From: Molothrus aeneus
Taxonomy: Eukaryota; Chordata; Aves; Passeriformes; Icteridae
Direction of reading: 5' to 3'
NCBI RefSeq assembly: GCF_037042795.1
Contig: NC_089646.1
Span: 133,389,101 to 133,453,100 of the forward strand
Length of the DNA stretch: 64,000 bases
Below, piece by piece: positions 10,946-23,635 of this stretch. The translations under genes were made by a program, and so were the position numbers. The notes under the pieces were generated by a model that worked only from the letters and a program-made list of their open reading frames with translations, was not told the DNA's origin and did not search any database. How positions within the stretch are numbered: the first letter of the stretch is position 1; every line of letters starts with the position of its first letter.

Positions 10946-11053
10946 AGTATTAGCACAAGTGCTGGAATTCCCCTTTTTGCTAAAAGACAATCATGCAGCA
11001 AAACAAAGTCAAAATTATGACTAAATGTTACCCATAGTTATGGAAATCTGAAT

Positions 11054-11174
11054 ATCGCTGGAGGTATGTAAAAGAAGTTTAGATGTGGTTTAGTGGTGGA
11101 TTGGCAGTGTTCACTTAATGGTTGAACTCAATGATCACAAAAATCTTTTTCAACTGAAAAAATTTAATGATTAT
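11054..11174 (+). mobile_element. Short CR1 LINE 3'-end fragment
   Basis: This diverged plus-strand copy holds about the last 120 bp of CR1. The blocks ctggaggtatgtaaaagaag, agatgtggtttagtggtgga, gttgaactcaatgatcacaa and the terminal aatttaatgattat follow the order of the CR1 3' coding end and untranslated tail. It lies about 110 bp from the minus-strand CR1 ending near 10945 and in opposite orientation, so it is a separate insertion. Confidence 0.75.
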
Positions 11175-14100
11175 CTGACTTCATGTCTTCTCCAAGTAGC
11201 TCGGATCTTAATTTTAAAACCTTTTCCAAGGGAAAGCAAAAAAAAGTTTTACATATCACTTTTAGCAATAAGTAAAAAAATAAGTGCTACATAGTGCAGT
11301 TGACTAAATGCCATTGTTATTTTTCAGCATTATTTTGCCATATGTTTAGAGTCTCTGGGACTGCAGTGCTGTGAATACCAGCCACACAAGCTATCAATTA
11401 ACTGCTCCTGAATGCCTCCATATTCTTGCCATACATCACTGTGGATCCTCTAGCCCTTGCAAGAGGTTTTCTTCAGCCTTTTTGATCAGCATTTGGATGC
11501 TATTGGTAATTCAAAGTCTAATAATTACAGTGGCACCATGGGAACAAATTCATGGCCTCAAATCCCATTGTAGAAGGCTTTGCACAGATCCAGGTATGGA
11601 CACAAAATTGCTCCCAACTGCATATAATTTTAAAACTAAGATAAAATACTTCCAGTCCACAAAAAAGTGGGATTCCTCTCAATAGTTCCAGATAGTGCCA
11701 CAGCAGATATTGACAGGTGAGCTAGAGATCCTCAATTTCCTTTGCAACTATTGAAGGGAAACAGGCACTCTCCATATCAACTCATTGGGTCTGACCTGGC
11801 ATTGCTTTGTTTCTTTCTATCTTCCATAGAGCAAAACAAGCTGTTTCACAGATACCTACATCTAGAGATACCTGCCTCTGGTCAGATATAAACCATACAC
11901 ACAAAAGTCATCAGCAAGATGGTGATGGCTTCAACATGGTCCTAGCTGAGAAGGTTTTACAAAAAAAAATATCCCTACCTTAAAGTGGCTTAGTGGGTGC
12001 TTTGGGGAGCCATTCATTATCATGAACTCTGAGAAAGGTTAGTGGTCTCATTAAGACATAAAATTATGGGATCTAAATGAGAGCCTTAGATGATGGGGTA
12101 GGTAAGAAATGTATCTTAGAGAAGCTAGAAAAGACTTTGCAAGAATGAGTTATGACATGGAGTGGGGAACTATATATATCTCAGCAGAAAATTGCACCCA
12201 TTTAAGAGCAGCATAGCAATATTGTGGCAATGAAAAGCAGTTGTGGAGTTTGAGGAACAAGTCTACAAGGCAGAGGGGCTAAGAGGTGTGTTTTAGCTGT
12301 GTTTGTCTTGGCCTGATTGTTGAATTTTAAAAGACATTAAAAGGTTTTCATTTGGACATAGGGAAATAGACATGGAGTAAAGACATACCTTTTTGTCACA
12401 GACACATTGGTTGTTTCACAGATGACACACAACAGAAATAGAGAAGAATCAAATCAAAACTATTATAAAAAATAAGGCCTTAGTAAGCACCACTCTGCTC
12501 TCCCCCAGTATGGAGGAGAACAAGAAAATCTTCCAGAAGTTAGGTAGAGAGAAAGAAAATGGAAGAAAAAATAAAAGAGAAAGAAGCCATACTTAAACTA
12601 AAAAAAAGGATACATTTTTCAGAAGTATGGGCTCATTTTTTTCAAGTCCAAGGCACCAGACTGTCATGAGGGAGAAGTGAAATACAACACTGCAGGTGGA
12701 GCTTGTAGGGGAACAGATTAAAAATGGACAAGGGCTGGTGAGGCAGGTTGGTGTGAGCTGGACAAGACTTAACTTGCATGTATTGTTATGGAAAAAAGGC
12801 CAGAGTATACTGAGAAGCTAAGGAGAAGGATATGGGATAAGGTGGGAATGCAGGAACAGCTGAGGAGTAAGAAGAAAAGGCAAAGAGGAGCTGCCTGCAT
12901 TATGAAAGAAAAAGGAAGGTAAGGTCAGGGTATGTTGTGTTTTGTATTTATATATTAAATATATAATTTTTCCTGGGGAGAAATGGAGAACTGTAGTGTA
13001 GGCAGAAAGACATAAAAGCAGGAATGAAGAGGGGGTAGAAAAGTGAGTGACAAGTGGTGAAAAGACAGCTGTTATTACAGGTGTAGGCACAGTGGAAAAA
13101 GCAATTTATCTCTGAAAGTGACAAAGACAAGAGATTGTCTGAGATGAGATCTAGAACAAAGTAAGCAACAGTGCTTTACAAGCCATTTTTAAAGGTCATC
13201 TTGTAATTTTTTGCATTGATGCCTTGAGACAGATGAGATGCATTTGTAATATAATAATTCAAAAGGACACTAAAAGTGTAACCCTAATTTACAGTTCATT
13301 GGAGCACTAAAGGAAACATCAGCAAAGCTGTGTTATTATTTTTCTAAAGCGGCAAAAATATGGTCACAAAACTTCCATTAACTGAGTTTTAGGCTAGACT
13401 GGTACTTTGATCTTTCTGACTATAGTTTTTAGAGAGTCAGGGCTAACATCTAAACAGATGCACCAGCATGATTGAAGAAAGTGTATACAGTACTTTTAAA
13501 AACACATACTTTAATAGCATAAAATATTTTTTAAACATTTTTTGCTTGAAAAGTTCTTCCAAAAAAATCTTCAGATCTTGGTATTCCGTAAATACAGAAA
13601 TTTCTGTCATTTAACTTCAGTAAGTGTTAAGGAGAGAGCTATACAGGTCTGTTTCATGCATATCTGTAGGTATTTCACTCAATGCAATACTGGTTTAGAG
13701 TGGTTGAAGCATACTGTGAATTTTTGGAAGCAAATGACTTTTGTCACTAAGAAAGCCAAAGTCAAAACCAAAACTATTTTAAGAGTGCTGGTTTCAGCAT
13801 AACCATCTTGGGTCCCAGCTGGCAAAAGGCTCTTTGAAATCAGGTTGAGATACTCATTCCATGAGAAAAGCAGATTTGAGTCCCTCTTCTGTCTGATTTA
13901 GAGGGGTAATTCTGGGTGACTAATGGATGCTTTTGGCTGAGTACCCTCCAGCAGTTCCTGAAAGGCTTGGCTGTTTTTATTCAAGCTAGGAACATTTCTT
14001 TTCTGAATTTTCAAAATGTTCAAAACAGCTTGATAGTAACTAGCAACAAACTGTTAGATGACATATAGAAGGCTTATTTATTTTTTCATTTACAGGTGAG

Positions 14101-14530
14101 ATTCTAGGAATTTGGGCTTTACCTTCTAAAGATGAAAATCCTGTTGCCTCTTCATACAAAGCTCAAGAGTCACGTAGATTCCCTAAATAAAAAGAAGTTA
14201 GAAGTGCACATGTAATTACTTCAGATCCATCTGTAAAAACATGAAAAACAGAAGTACAAATCTCACAATCTAAACAAAATCTTTTTTAAAAAAAACCTAT
14301 GATCACATCTTCAATCGTGGTCAGGAGCTTTAGGCAGCTGGGGCCCACAGCTAAGAAAAAATATCTTTCTATAGTTGTATAAATTAGACCAAGAATGATT
14401 GCAATTGCCTACATTCACTGCCAAGATGTTTCAATAGGTCTGTATGAGAAGATTTTTTAAAGGTTTAGGAAGACAAATAGTTGCAGTTTAAGAAAACAAT
14501 AATTATAAAGTTTTGGGCATTGTACAGGAA
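11175..14530. other. Unique AT-rich sequence, no gene recognised
   Basis: Reading frames here do not exceed about 105 codons (11371-11685, plus strand), and that one has no recognisable domain. The block 12470-13150 is purine-rich on the plus strand. I see no recognisable repeat or RNA gene. Confidence 0.5.
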
Positions 14531-14549
14531 TTTTTTTTTTTTTTTTTTT
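14531..14549. repeat. T19 homopolymer
   Basis: An uninterrupted run of 19 T residues. It could be the reverse-complement tail of a retroposed copy, but the flanking sequence shows no recognisable processed gene. Confidence 0.8.
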
Positions 14550-14798
14550 AAGTAAAACATGATTTGGCAAGTCAGGCACACAGAAGTTATCAATTATCTG
14601 TTGTGGGAAAAAAAATAATTTAAGAATAATCTCTAAGCAACATCTGCATTGTACATATCTGTAAGTTACCTAAATGGCTAAGAATCTAAAGGTTGACAAG
14701 ATTTATGCCAGTTACTGACGAGTCTTTAGAAATGTTTCTTTCTCACTTAGCATGATTTATTCAGAGGTCTGAGGGTGCTACAAGGAGAATTAAGGGCA

Positions 14799-14876
14799 TA
14801 ATTATTTCAATTTTACAGCTGAGGAAGAAGAAAGCAGAAATACTGTGACATATCCACCTTCCTGGAAAGGTTTGGG
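14799..14876 (+). mobile_element. Possible MIR-like SINE remnant
   Basis: The run attatttcaattttacagct followed by gaggaagaagaaagcagaaa and gtgacatatcc resembles the MIR core and 3' part (attttacagatgaggaaac, then a gacttgccc block). It is short and diverged, so this is a weak call. Confidence 0.3.
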
Positions 14877-17280
14877 AGAAGGCAGGGTGGAAAAAAATCC
14901 TGCTCTTGCCTTGTGCAGCTAAGTTCATCCCTAGAACAGTTGGATTTTACTGGAGTTGAATAACTGCTGAGTAGTCCATTCACAACTATGCACAAAAAAA
15001 TGCTAGTTCCTGATTTGATTCAGCTGCATTCCTGCCCTTTTTTGTTAGTCTTGTTTCAATCTATTTTCTCTGCATATGAATGTTGGTGAAGGCAACTGAT
15101 ATAGAGGGGTACACATATTCATGGAGGAATAGGAGTTGAAAAAGTCTACTCATCTTCTGTTTATTATTCATGATTCACTATTCATCATTCACTTTTTTCT
15201 CTATTCATAATGTTTCAGGCATCCAATCAGGAGTGGGGACTGGGATGAATAATGGAAATACACAGTTCACAGATAATACTCAGGCTGTAATTTGTACAGG
15301 CAAGTCATCTGATGAACATTTATAAATAACTGTAACAGTACTTTGGTGGCACAAAAGAAAATCTGCCCTCAAGTAAGAAGCAGAGAAATGAATTTGATTA
15401 TGTCTAGAAGCACTAAGCAAGTAACCAGAATAGACAGCAAACTCCTGTAATATAACCTGACTTTTTCCAGGAAGATAGAAGGTCATTAAGCTATGAAATA
15501 CACTCTGTCTTATGATGATGCAGGATTATCATTTTAATAGTCATCACTGGGGAAAGATGGACCAGTACCCACAACTGGATGAGAGTAATTAGGTCACAGA
15601 TCTAACACACCCAGTGAAAACTTCTGGTGTGCTAAGGGATTCCTGCCAGATTGCCATTCTAGGGGCAGGAGCACTATATCACTTCCTGCTGTTCTGAAGA
15701 AGGGAATTGCTTTCTGTGGTGTGTACTCCACTCCCAGCTTGAGGAGTGTTCAAGAAAGGGCCACTCCTCAGCTTCTGAGCTGCTGTGCTGGCTCTGAGAT
15801 GTTGAACACTACACCAGTTATTCAAAGGCTCATAACTTCTGGGGACTAGTGGTTACATAAATCTTTTCTTCACATTCCAGGTTACAGGGCATGGTAACCT
15901 CCACAAAAGACAGAAAAGCACAATGTCCTGAGCTGGTTAAGGCAGGAGCTTGACTCCTTCAATCAAAAGCAAACCACAGTGAGGATGAGGAGTCACTGTC
16001 ACTGCCAGAAGTCTCTTCTGTAGCGCTGTGGGTGAGGCCCAGCTCTCCATCCCAGACTGACACTTTCTTTTCATATCCTACTGTTACCATCCATGACTTT
16101 AACTGTTGTACAGCCACTAGCTGTTTCTGACTCCTGCAGCAGTGTTCAGGTCAGATGCAAACACTTTAAGCAAACCTACCAGCTTTTTGATCCACATTAA
16201 GATTTAGGCATCCCAAAGGGAGTACATAGGCATTGTGGGACAGTGCATTTACAGTCCAAGATATTGTTTTCAACCACAGTTAATTTGATAGTAATTATGC
16301 TGGGCTATGTTAAACAACAAAAATCTACTTTCCTAAACCAGCTGTTATACCTTTACCCTAGCCTTTCCTACAAGAGAGCAAATTAGAGCAACAGAGATGA
16401 AAAGATGCCGCTCAGTGAAAAAACCCTCTACTCATAACAGCAAGCCATGCCATGTAATTGTTTTCATGAACTGATCAACTCAAACACACTCAAAGCTAAA
16501 TTGTGAGCAGCATTCAAGCTCATGAAGAAAAACCTCAAGTGTCCCTCAATTTTTCAACACTTTTGCCAGTCTTATGTCCCTGGTAATCTCCCAGTTCTAT
16601 GCCTCATTATACAGAGAGCAAGCAGAAGAGCAGCCAGCCTACTTATGGCTTTACTTATTTTTAGGTATTTTACCCCCTTTCCTTTGCATGAGAGAGAAAT
16701 TATCCCAAAGTGGCAAGAAGCAAGGAGTGAGGAAGAGTGGAAAAAAACCAGGATAGGGAAAAAGGAGAATCAAACCTCAGCATGAGGTCAGCCAGATGAG
16801 TTAGGGAGAAGGAGGCATCTTTCAAGTGTGTCCCACACAGCTGTGCCATAGCTGGTCATGCTGTGACTGGGGCAGCATGCAGGGAGCCATGGGGGTGCAG
16901 CAAGGTGAGAGCAGTGACAAACTCATGTGCTTTCAGCCCTTGAATCAGTGTCAAGACTTGCCCACAGGAGCAGCAAGGAGGAAGAAAGGCAAGCAGAGGA
17001 AGGAAAGCAGATGGAGATAGGAGCAGGAGACAGGAGGCTGAAGTTTGGGTTGTGGCTGGTGGAAATGAGAGGGCATCAGGAGAAAACATGAGGAGAAAGA
17101 GAAGTAAACCCAAGTCCAGTGAGAAAAAAGTGGAGGTATTTGGAAGCTTTTAGGATGTGGGAGGAATCAGGGGGTAAAATTGTCAGATGGGACAGTATAT
17201 ACTGGTTTACCACTTTATGCAAGAAACTTGTGCAGCTTCAGGTATTGGTTTCAGCAGATCTGTGGGAAGGGTTTCAAGTC
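14877..17280. other. Unique sequence, no gene recognised
   Basis: A 14-bp unit, tattcatgattcac, is duplicated in tandem with one mismatch at 15165-15192. A plus-strand reading frame at 16522-16785 and others at 16826-17113 are short, overlap frames on the other strand, and show no domain. The region 16700-17110 is purine-rich. Confidence 0.5.
15165..15192. repeat. 14-bp tandem duplication
   Basis: Copies at 15165-15178 and 15179-15192 differ at one base (g/c). This is a small slippage-type duplication in AT-rich DNA. Confidence 0.75.
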
Positions 17281-17690
17281 TGTCATGGTTTAATCTCAGC
17301 AGGCAGCTAAGCACCATAGATCCACTGGTTCGGTCTCCCTCTTGAGAAGAGAATCAGAAGGGTTAAAGTCTAAAAGCAAGTGATGCAGAAGAAAACCAAT
17401 TTTTCACCACCAAATAACAGATGCCCAGTCAATCCCTGAGCAGTGCCAGCCCTGGCCAGCCTTCCTTCCCCACCCCATTTCAACACTGAGCAAAATTTCA
17501 TATTGGAATGGTGTGGAATGATCAGTTGGGATCAGCTGCCCCAGCTCTGTCCCATCCCAACTCCTTGTGCACCCCCAGCCTCCTCACTGGTAGGGCAGCA
17601 TGAGAAGCAGAAAGGTCCTTTGATTATGCAAGCCTTGCTCAGCAATAGCCAGAACATCCCTTTGATATCCACAGTTTCCATCAGGAATGC
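17281..17690 (-). mobile_element. ERVL-type avian LTR, truncated and internally deleted
   Basis: In plus-strand reading it begins tgtcatggtttaatctcagc and continues with ggcagctaagcaccatagat, the reverse-complement 3' end of a widespread avian LTR family (sense 3' end ...AAACCATGACA). Later blocks match the same family: cccagtcaatccctgagcag, then gatcagctgccccagctctg and ggtagggcagcatgagaagc. The AT-rich central segment normally present after the first 90 bp is mostly missing. The match is lost near 17690, before the expected sense start (TGTCCTGGTTTCAGC type). A separate stub of that missing end occurs at 63627-63693, but it belongs to another insertion. The assignment rests on recognition of the family and has not been verified by search. 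Confidence 0.75.
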
Positions 17691-18005
17691 AACTGAGTAA
17701 CTCAGGTTGTTGTTTTATATATATGTTTTTTTAGGAGCTCGGTGAATTTAATTTTGGTCTATATTCACAGCTCCTTGTGCTTGGGAGATCTCCATTATTT
17801 TGACCCAAGGAAACCAATAATGACTTAATCATATCAGGAAACTTCCCAGTCAGAAAGTTTGGGGGTGAGGTGGGAGTAGTGTCAGAAGCAGATGCAGAAA
17901 TGAGGTTATTGCTCTGCAGCCAGAGCTATTTTTTTACTCTATCTGGAAAGTTAATTCAAGTATCATGCTCAAAATCACAGCCTGGCTCTGGCTCTCTGGC
18001 TTTTC

Positions 18006-18025
18006 TTTTTTTTTTTTTTTTTTTT
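18006..18025. repeat. T20 homopolymer
   Basis: An uninterrupted run of 20 T residues following ttttc. Slippage-prone; no retroposed gene is recognised next to it. Confidence 0.8.
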
Positions 18026-18805
18026 GGTTGTTTGGAGTTGGTCAGCAAATTGGTCAGCTGGCAACCTTCTCTGAGAGGTTAATTAGGGGTGATGACTCAG
18101 GAGCGCTACCCAGGCACATGCACATGCTGCCTGTTGGGAAGCTAGCACATGTACAAGAAGCTTGGAAACCTCTATTTTTTCTAACTGGGGAATCTTTTTC
18201 TCCGCAGGACCCAAGTTCAGGCAGAGGTTGGATCCTTGTTTCCTCTCAGTAAGGATCAAAGTCTGTTGAAAGTGAGTAATGCTTACAGTGGGAATCAGAG
18301 CCTCAGCTTATGGCAATAGAAACTGAAGAGACTTTGCAGCTCTCCTCAATGAAATGCTATTGATTTTCAGAGTAAGAAATTGCTGCTTCTATGGTTTAAA
18401 CTTTATTCTGTTCTCTGATACTTGAAATTGGTTTGTCTTTAAAAAGCTATGCTAACACTTGATGTGTAATAAAAGATGATTTTTTTGTCTTTAGTCAGGA
18501 ATCTCAGCCAGGAATGTGAATTTGAAGCACAAAAGCTATAGAATTACTTTTCAGTCATTGCATTTATTTAGACTGTGTCCAGTATGGAAATGGCTTGCAA
18601 GCCAACTTAGTCATTTGCTAAAAGGACAAGAAAAGAGCTGGGCAGTCTTCTGCCTGAAAGTTTGGGCGGGCTTTGGAGCAGGCTCACTTGGGGAACTCCA
18701 AACAATGGTGTGAAATATGATTTACCTGCTCAGTCACAAACTGATAACAGTGAGTAGAGGCCTAAATACATTCAGTTCCTTCTGCTCTCCTTTCGTCTCT
18801 CCTTC

Positions 18806-18868
18806 CATAGTCAGATAATGCCATTAGTATAACAAAAATGGCATAGTCAGATAATGGCATTAGTATAA
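18806..18868. repeat. 27-bp direct repeat, 36-bp spacing
   Basis: The sequence catagtcagataatg plus (c/g)cattagtataa occurs at 18806-18832 and again at 18842-18868, separated by 9 bp and differing at one base. It is a local duplication with period 36 bp. No mobile element ends are recognised. Confidence 0.85.
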
Positions 18869-21800
18869 TTTGTCTTGGGAATAGGAACATTGTTCTGACA
18901 CTCATTCCACTGCCTTAGCAGACTTTGCTGACTCCCTACAACAAAGCTCATGGGGGTCCTGGTACTAACTTCCCTATGGTGTTTCTACCAAAACAGGAGA
19001 GAGGAGGAAAGGAACAGGCTTCAAGAACAGGAGGTGTAATGAACTTGCAGTAACTTCACTGTCAGTTCAGGAAGCCACTGAAACCCTGTGCTAGCTCCAG
19101 GGAAGTGTGTCTCCCACTTTCTTCTGCCCACTGACAACACCTCAGGCATGAGGAGGGAAACTTGGACCTCCATGCTGAACAGCCAAATCAATCTGCATAA
19201 CTGAGAAACAAATCATGAGAGAAACTCCTGAGCTAATGAAGGAACCTTCTACACATTTAATTCTGAGAAGATCAAGATTGCATTGATTTATTTACTTGCA
19301 TTCTCTAGTGACTCAAGTTAATTAAAGGAGATCTGCAAATTCCCCATGAGATACACCGGGGGCTCATGGTACTACATGCTATTTTCTACAGGAAATAATA
19401 AATTCTAGATGCTGTATTTCCCCACAATATACATCTTTACTGCAGTCTGTCAGGTAAGCCCCTGATACTCATGGCATTGAAGACCATTATGATGCTTCTG
19501 ATTTTTTGGGCTCTATGTAACTCTTTTAATATTTTTGTTTCTTATTAAAAAGAGAATCTATGTGAAACCTTGACTATATTTAAGGAAGTACCTTTGCATT
19601 TACTTCATCACTTTTCCTTTCATCTCCTTGCAGGACCAACTTAAGATAACACAGAATCACACCTGTGCTCAGTTTTGCTTCCACAGCTCCACCAGATTCT
19701 CTTGAAGAAACTGGCTGCAGACTGCTCTAAGTATCCCCACAAGTGGTTGCTGAGAAGTCTCCTCTTTCCTGTAGAGTCACAAAGTGTCTGCTGAGTTTTT
19801 GTGGGAGGTAAGGTGACAGCCTCTCAAAGACTTTGGCTCAATGAAAGTCTTCATCAAAGCATCCAACTTTCATTCACTGAGATTGGTGAATGAATGGTGC
19901 ATGGAGGAGTTACTGTTTCTTTTGTAAGTTTCATGCATTTCCTGCAGCAAGCAGAATCCACCAACTGGAGTGATGATACCATATAACTGAATATTGAGTG
20001 AAAATCTGTGACACCAGGACCCACAAACTGATACTTTGTAAAATCCCACCCCATGAAAGCTCTCAGATGAATGCAAAAGTGAAATAAGAGATGATTAATT
20101 TATTTACCCAGGAGCATACTGGTTAAAATGCTCATCTGAGAACAGACTTTGTGATCTCTGGAGTGGATCCAAACTGAGAGCAAGTGGAAGCATAGGGACA
20201 GATTGAGGAGGCAGATAATGTGGGTTCAGGCTCCTTCCATCAGAGAGATCATTTCAAAATAGTTTTCCATAGCGCCAGGTGAAAGCACAAATCCCAGGGT
20301 GTGAAGTGGGATGAGTCCTCTGGCTGTTCTGTGAGCAGACATAGTGCTTACCCTGCTCATGGGCTCTTTCTCTCCTGCAGCTACTTACCTGGAAAAACTG
20401 TGCAGTGTAATTTTATTGCACCTCAACCAGTGCTACGCTCATCAGTTTAAGATATTCGGTAAAAAAACCCCATATTTTGAAAAATTTTATTCGTAATTTT
20501 GAAGTATCTTCTAAGGAAGCTTCTAGAATCATATTGTAATTCTTCTATCCTTCTTCATTCCTAATTAATGTTATTGTGTGATTGTTCCCTTTTTCAGCTG
20601 GTGCACACTAGCAGTGTGTTTCATGATAGCCACACTGGGCTGGCTAGTGAATCACTAAAAAAACATGAAGTCAGCATAAACATACTCCTCTCTTTTATCC
20701 TTTCTTTCTGACTTCACCCTAACTTCCTAGATTAGTGTTTCTGGGTGCATGGTGTTGTCTCAGGCCACCAAAAAGAATTATAAATGACAAATAAAGTCAG
20801 GAAGATATTTGTTGTCTCTGTTGCTCACAAGAGTTGTTAAAAAAAAAAGTCCTTTGCCGTTGTGTAGAAAGATCCTGCTAAATCTGATGTAATATTTGAA
20901 TTTTGTAAAGAAACCTGAATCCAGGCAAATGTTACTAATCGTTGCCAATATTTTATCACAGTTTATGCTATAAAATTGCTGCACACAATTTTTCCCCTGC
21001 TATACACCCTTTATATAGCTCTATTTTGCAAAGTACAAAGCCTCTAGTGTGCTGTATCACAGCCACCTTCACTTGGGTGTTACTTTATAAAGGCAGTTTT
21101 GCTACTAGTGGACAACAAAAGCCTGTACATTTAGAGTTGCTCTGAGACTGGTGGGATTACTCTATATTCATTAAAAAACCAGTCTTTTGTGTCATAATTT
21201 TAGCAGTCCCAAATGGTATTGCAAGTTATAAAAATTTGGGTGCTATCTAGTTCTTTGACCTGGGCTGTTATAACTTTTTTTTGCTGTGATAAGATATTCC
21301 ACTAGTGAGAGTAAAGACTGATCCCTGCTGGGCTGCTGGATGAACATTAACACATAACCAATATTGAGGGAAAAGAAACCATGAAAAGTGTAAATAAAGG
21401 ATGGTGGAAAAGCCCAGCTCACTCATTTTTTCTGCTCTATATCTGTGGCTACAGTTATTTCCCCTGGGACCAAGACAGTGAAGGAATGCAAGGTTCATCA
21501 TTTCTCTGCTATCCAGGGAGACCAAATGAGAGTGAGAAGAGCAGATGACCATCCTTGTAAGTCAGAAATAAGACCTGTGGTATTCAAGGGGGAGTAGGAA
21601 AGAAAAGGAACAGGAAGAAAAACAACAAATGGATTCTTTGAAAAGGTCTTTTAGACAAAAGAGACAAACTATTTCAAAAGCTGAGTTTTACTTAAAAGTA
21701 GTTCCCCTTAGTTTACATGGTAACCAATAAATGTACAAGAAAAGGAGATACATAAGCTTTCTATTTTGCCTTACATTATTCCTCTGAGATTTGAAATGAG

Positions 21801-22552
21801 ATTTATAAATTACTTTTACTTTCTGGCTTCATGAACTCCATTGTTTGGCGCATAGAGATGAAGGAGTTCTGCACTTTTGCACAAAACCTGTTGAGAAATA
21901 TGTCACCTGGACCTGTTCAAAGACATTCAGGGCCATGCAGGGAACATGGGTATTGCAAGGCTGAGACATAGACTTCAGCTTCCCAAATAAGTCTTGGGAA
22001 AGTGGGAGGTGACTCTCCTTCTTCTGGGGAAGTAAGGAAATGTAGTCTTTCCTTTTAAGCCCATAAGGTGTACCTCATCACATTGGTTCTCCTCTAACCA
22101 ATCTCTACGAGAAAGCTGCATATTAAACAGTGAGATTGAACTTGGATTCTCTGAAGCAAAGAAAGGATGTGAACCTGAAGAAAGAAAATGACATTTCACC
22201 TTCTACACTCACTGCGAGGGAACCAGTTACTGGGCATTGACATGACCATTAATCTGTCCTCATTCACCCACCTCCAAAGAAAACAGGAGCTATGACTTTG
22301 TTTTGTGAAAAATCCAGTAAGTCTTGTGCACACAGGTGCATTTGTGTGTGTGCATGTGCACATGTGTGACACTGAGAAATACTACTGGATACAGAGAGAT
22401 TTATCATAAGGAATTTGTTACTAACAGATACTTTTAACCTCAAGCAGAGTGGTGGTATCAGCATATGGTAGAAACATGATTCACAGTACAGAACACTTCA
22501 AAATTATTAGATTCTGGTAATATCATAAAACTGTGATGCCAGTGCCCACTCT

Positions 22553-23023
22553 GTGCTGTGCTGTATGGGCTGCCTGCCCCAGTCTGCTCTTGTTGGCCAC
22601 AGTGTGCACCCTTGTCCCCATGATCCCCAGGGAGCTGCCTTGTCCCTTACACCAGTCAGGGTCAAAAAAATGTTTCAGCTGCTCCTGCACCCACTTTCTC
22701 CTCCAGCACTTGTAGTGAGACACAGGGAGAGATTCTGTATAGTAGAGTCTGTAAGGGTCACCAGAGAAGAGTCTTATTTTGGGACTTATTTTGGGAGTTC
22801 ACATGCACTCGAGGAAATGGAGCCTCCTCATTGTCTGTATAACAAGAAGTTAGCAAGGAGAAGTAGATCTTTCCTTCCAGCCAAAATGGATCCTGCTAAA
22901 CCCTTCAGTGTAAAAATCAGATTTCTCAATATCTTTGGTATTACAAAAGATACTGAGAATTCAGCTGTTTGTGTCTGCTTCCATGCAGACAGGAGCCAAG
23001 TCCTGAGCTCTGCTGCTTCCTGA
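22553..23023 (+). other. Unassigned 156-codon open reading frame, probably chance
   Basis: It is the longest reading frame outside identified repeats. The predicted protein is cysteine- and proline-rich in its first third, basic in the middle (KKLARRSRSF) and ends with a short hydrophobic stretch. There is no signal peptide pattern, no recognisable domain and no good Kozak context that I can defend. A 66-codon frame lies on the opposite strand at 22828-23028. The first 130 bp are locally GC-rich, which reduces stop codons. By a rough count of stop frequency in 60 % AT DNA, one such frame in 64 kb of six-frame sequence is not surprising. Confidence 0.12.
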
Positions 23024-23497
23024 GCCACTCTGGTTAAGCACAGAGCAGATCTTCAGCTTTGCTGGGGTTTATACAGCCCCAGTGTCATGTGCAATGAGTT
23101 CTCAGGATCTCAGCACCAGAGTTTGCTGTCTGAATTGCACCAGTGTCCTAATCTAGATCAGAAACCTGTTTTGATTTTGGTCTTAAGGGAAGTCACATAT
23201 TTTAGTCTCTTGCTTGACTTTTCATTTCTAGTAATTCATTTGGTGTAGACCTTCTATTTGGGATCCAAGTACTTTGAATACAACAACAAAATAATTTTTC
23301 TCCCCACTCTTCTATATTAAAGTCAGGTAAGGAGTCTATTTTTATCACAGGTAGTTCTTGTCTTCCATCACTTCTCTTATCTGAGCTGTGCAATGTATAT
23401 TTTTACTTTGTATGTATGTCTCACCACACACAAGTTAAATTCTGGTCAAGGCATATCTTTAATTTCTTCTGCCTTCATCCTTTCCTCTCCAGATCTG

Positions 23498-23635
23498 TGG
23501 GTTTGGTTTTGGGGTTTTTTTTTGTTTGTTTGTTTGTTGGGTTTTTTTTGTGTGTGGTTTTTTTTTTTTTTTTTTTTGGTTGGTTGGTTGGTTTTTTGTT
23601 ATGTGGATTTTTGGTTTGGTTTTTGTTTTGCGTGA
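23498..23635. repeat. T/G-rich simple repeat with (GTTT)n, T20 and (GGTT)4
   Basis: The tract contains a (GTTT)n block at about 23520-23538, a T20 run at 23558-23577 and four GGTT units at 23578-23593, followed by more T/G sequence. The overlapping frames of phenylalanine, glycine and tryptophan in all three plus-strand frames are caused by this composition. The (GGTT)4 block has the spacing of a two-tetrad G-quadruplex. Confidence 0.85.

Larger units (their letters stand above)
17691..23497. other. Unique sequence with simple repeats, no gene recognised
   Basis: The segment carries a T20 run at 18006-18025 and a dispersed 27-bp direct repeat at 18806-18868. A 156-codon plus-strand reading frame at 22553-23023 is the longest frame in the window outside recognised repeats, but it has no identifiable domain. 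All other frames are short. I see no RNA gene. Confidence 0.5.
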
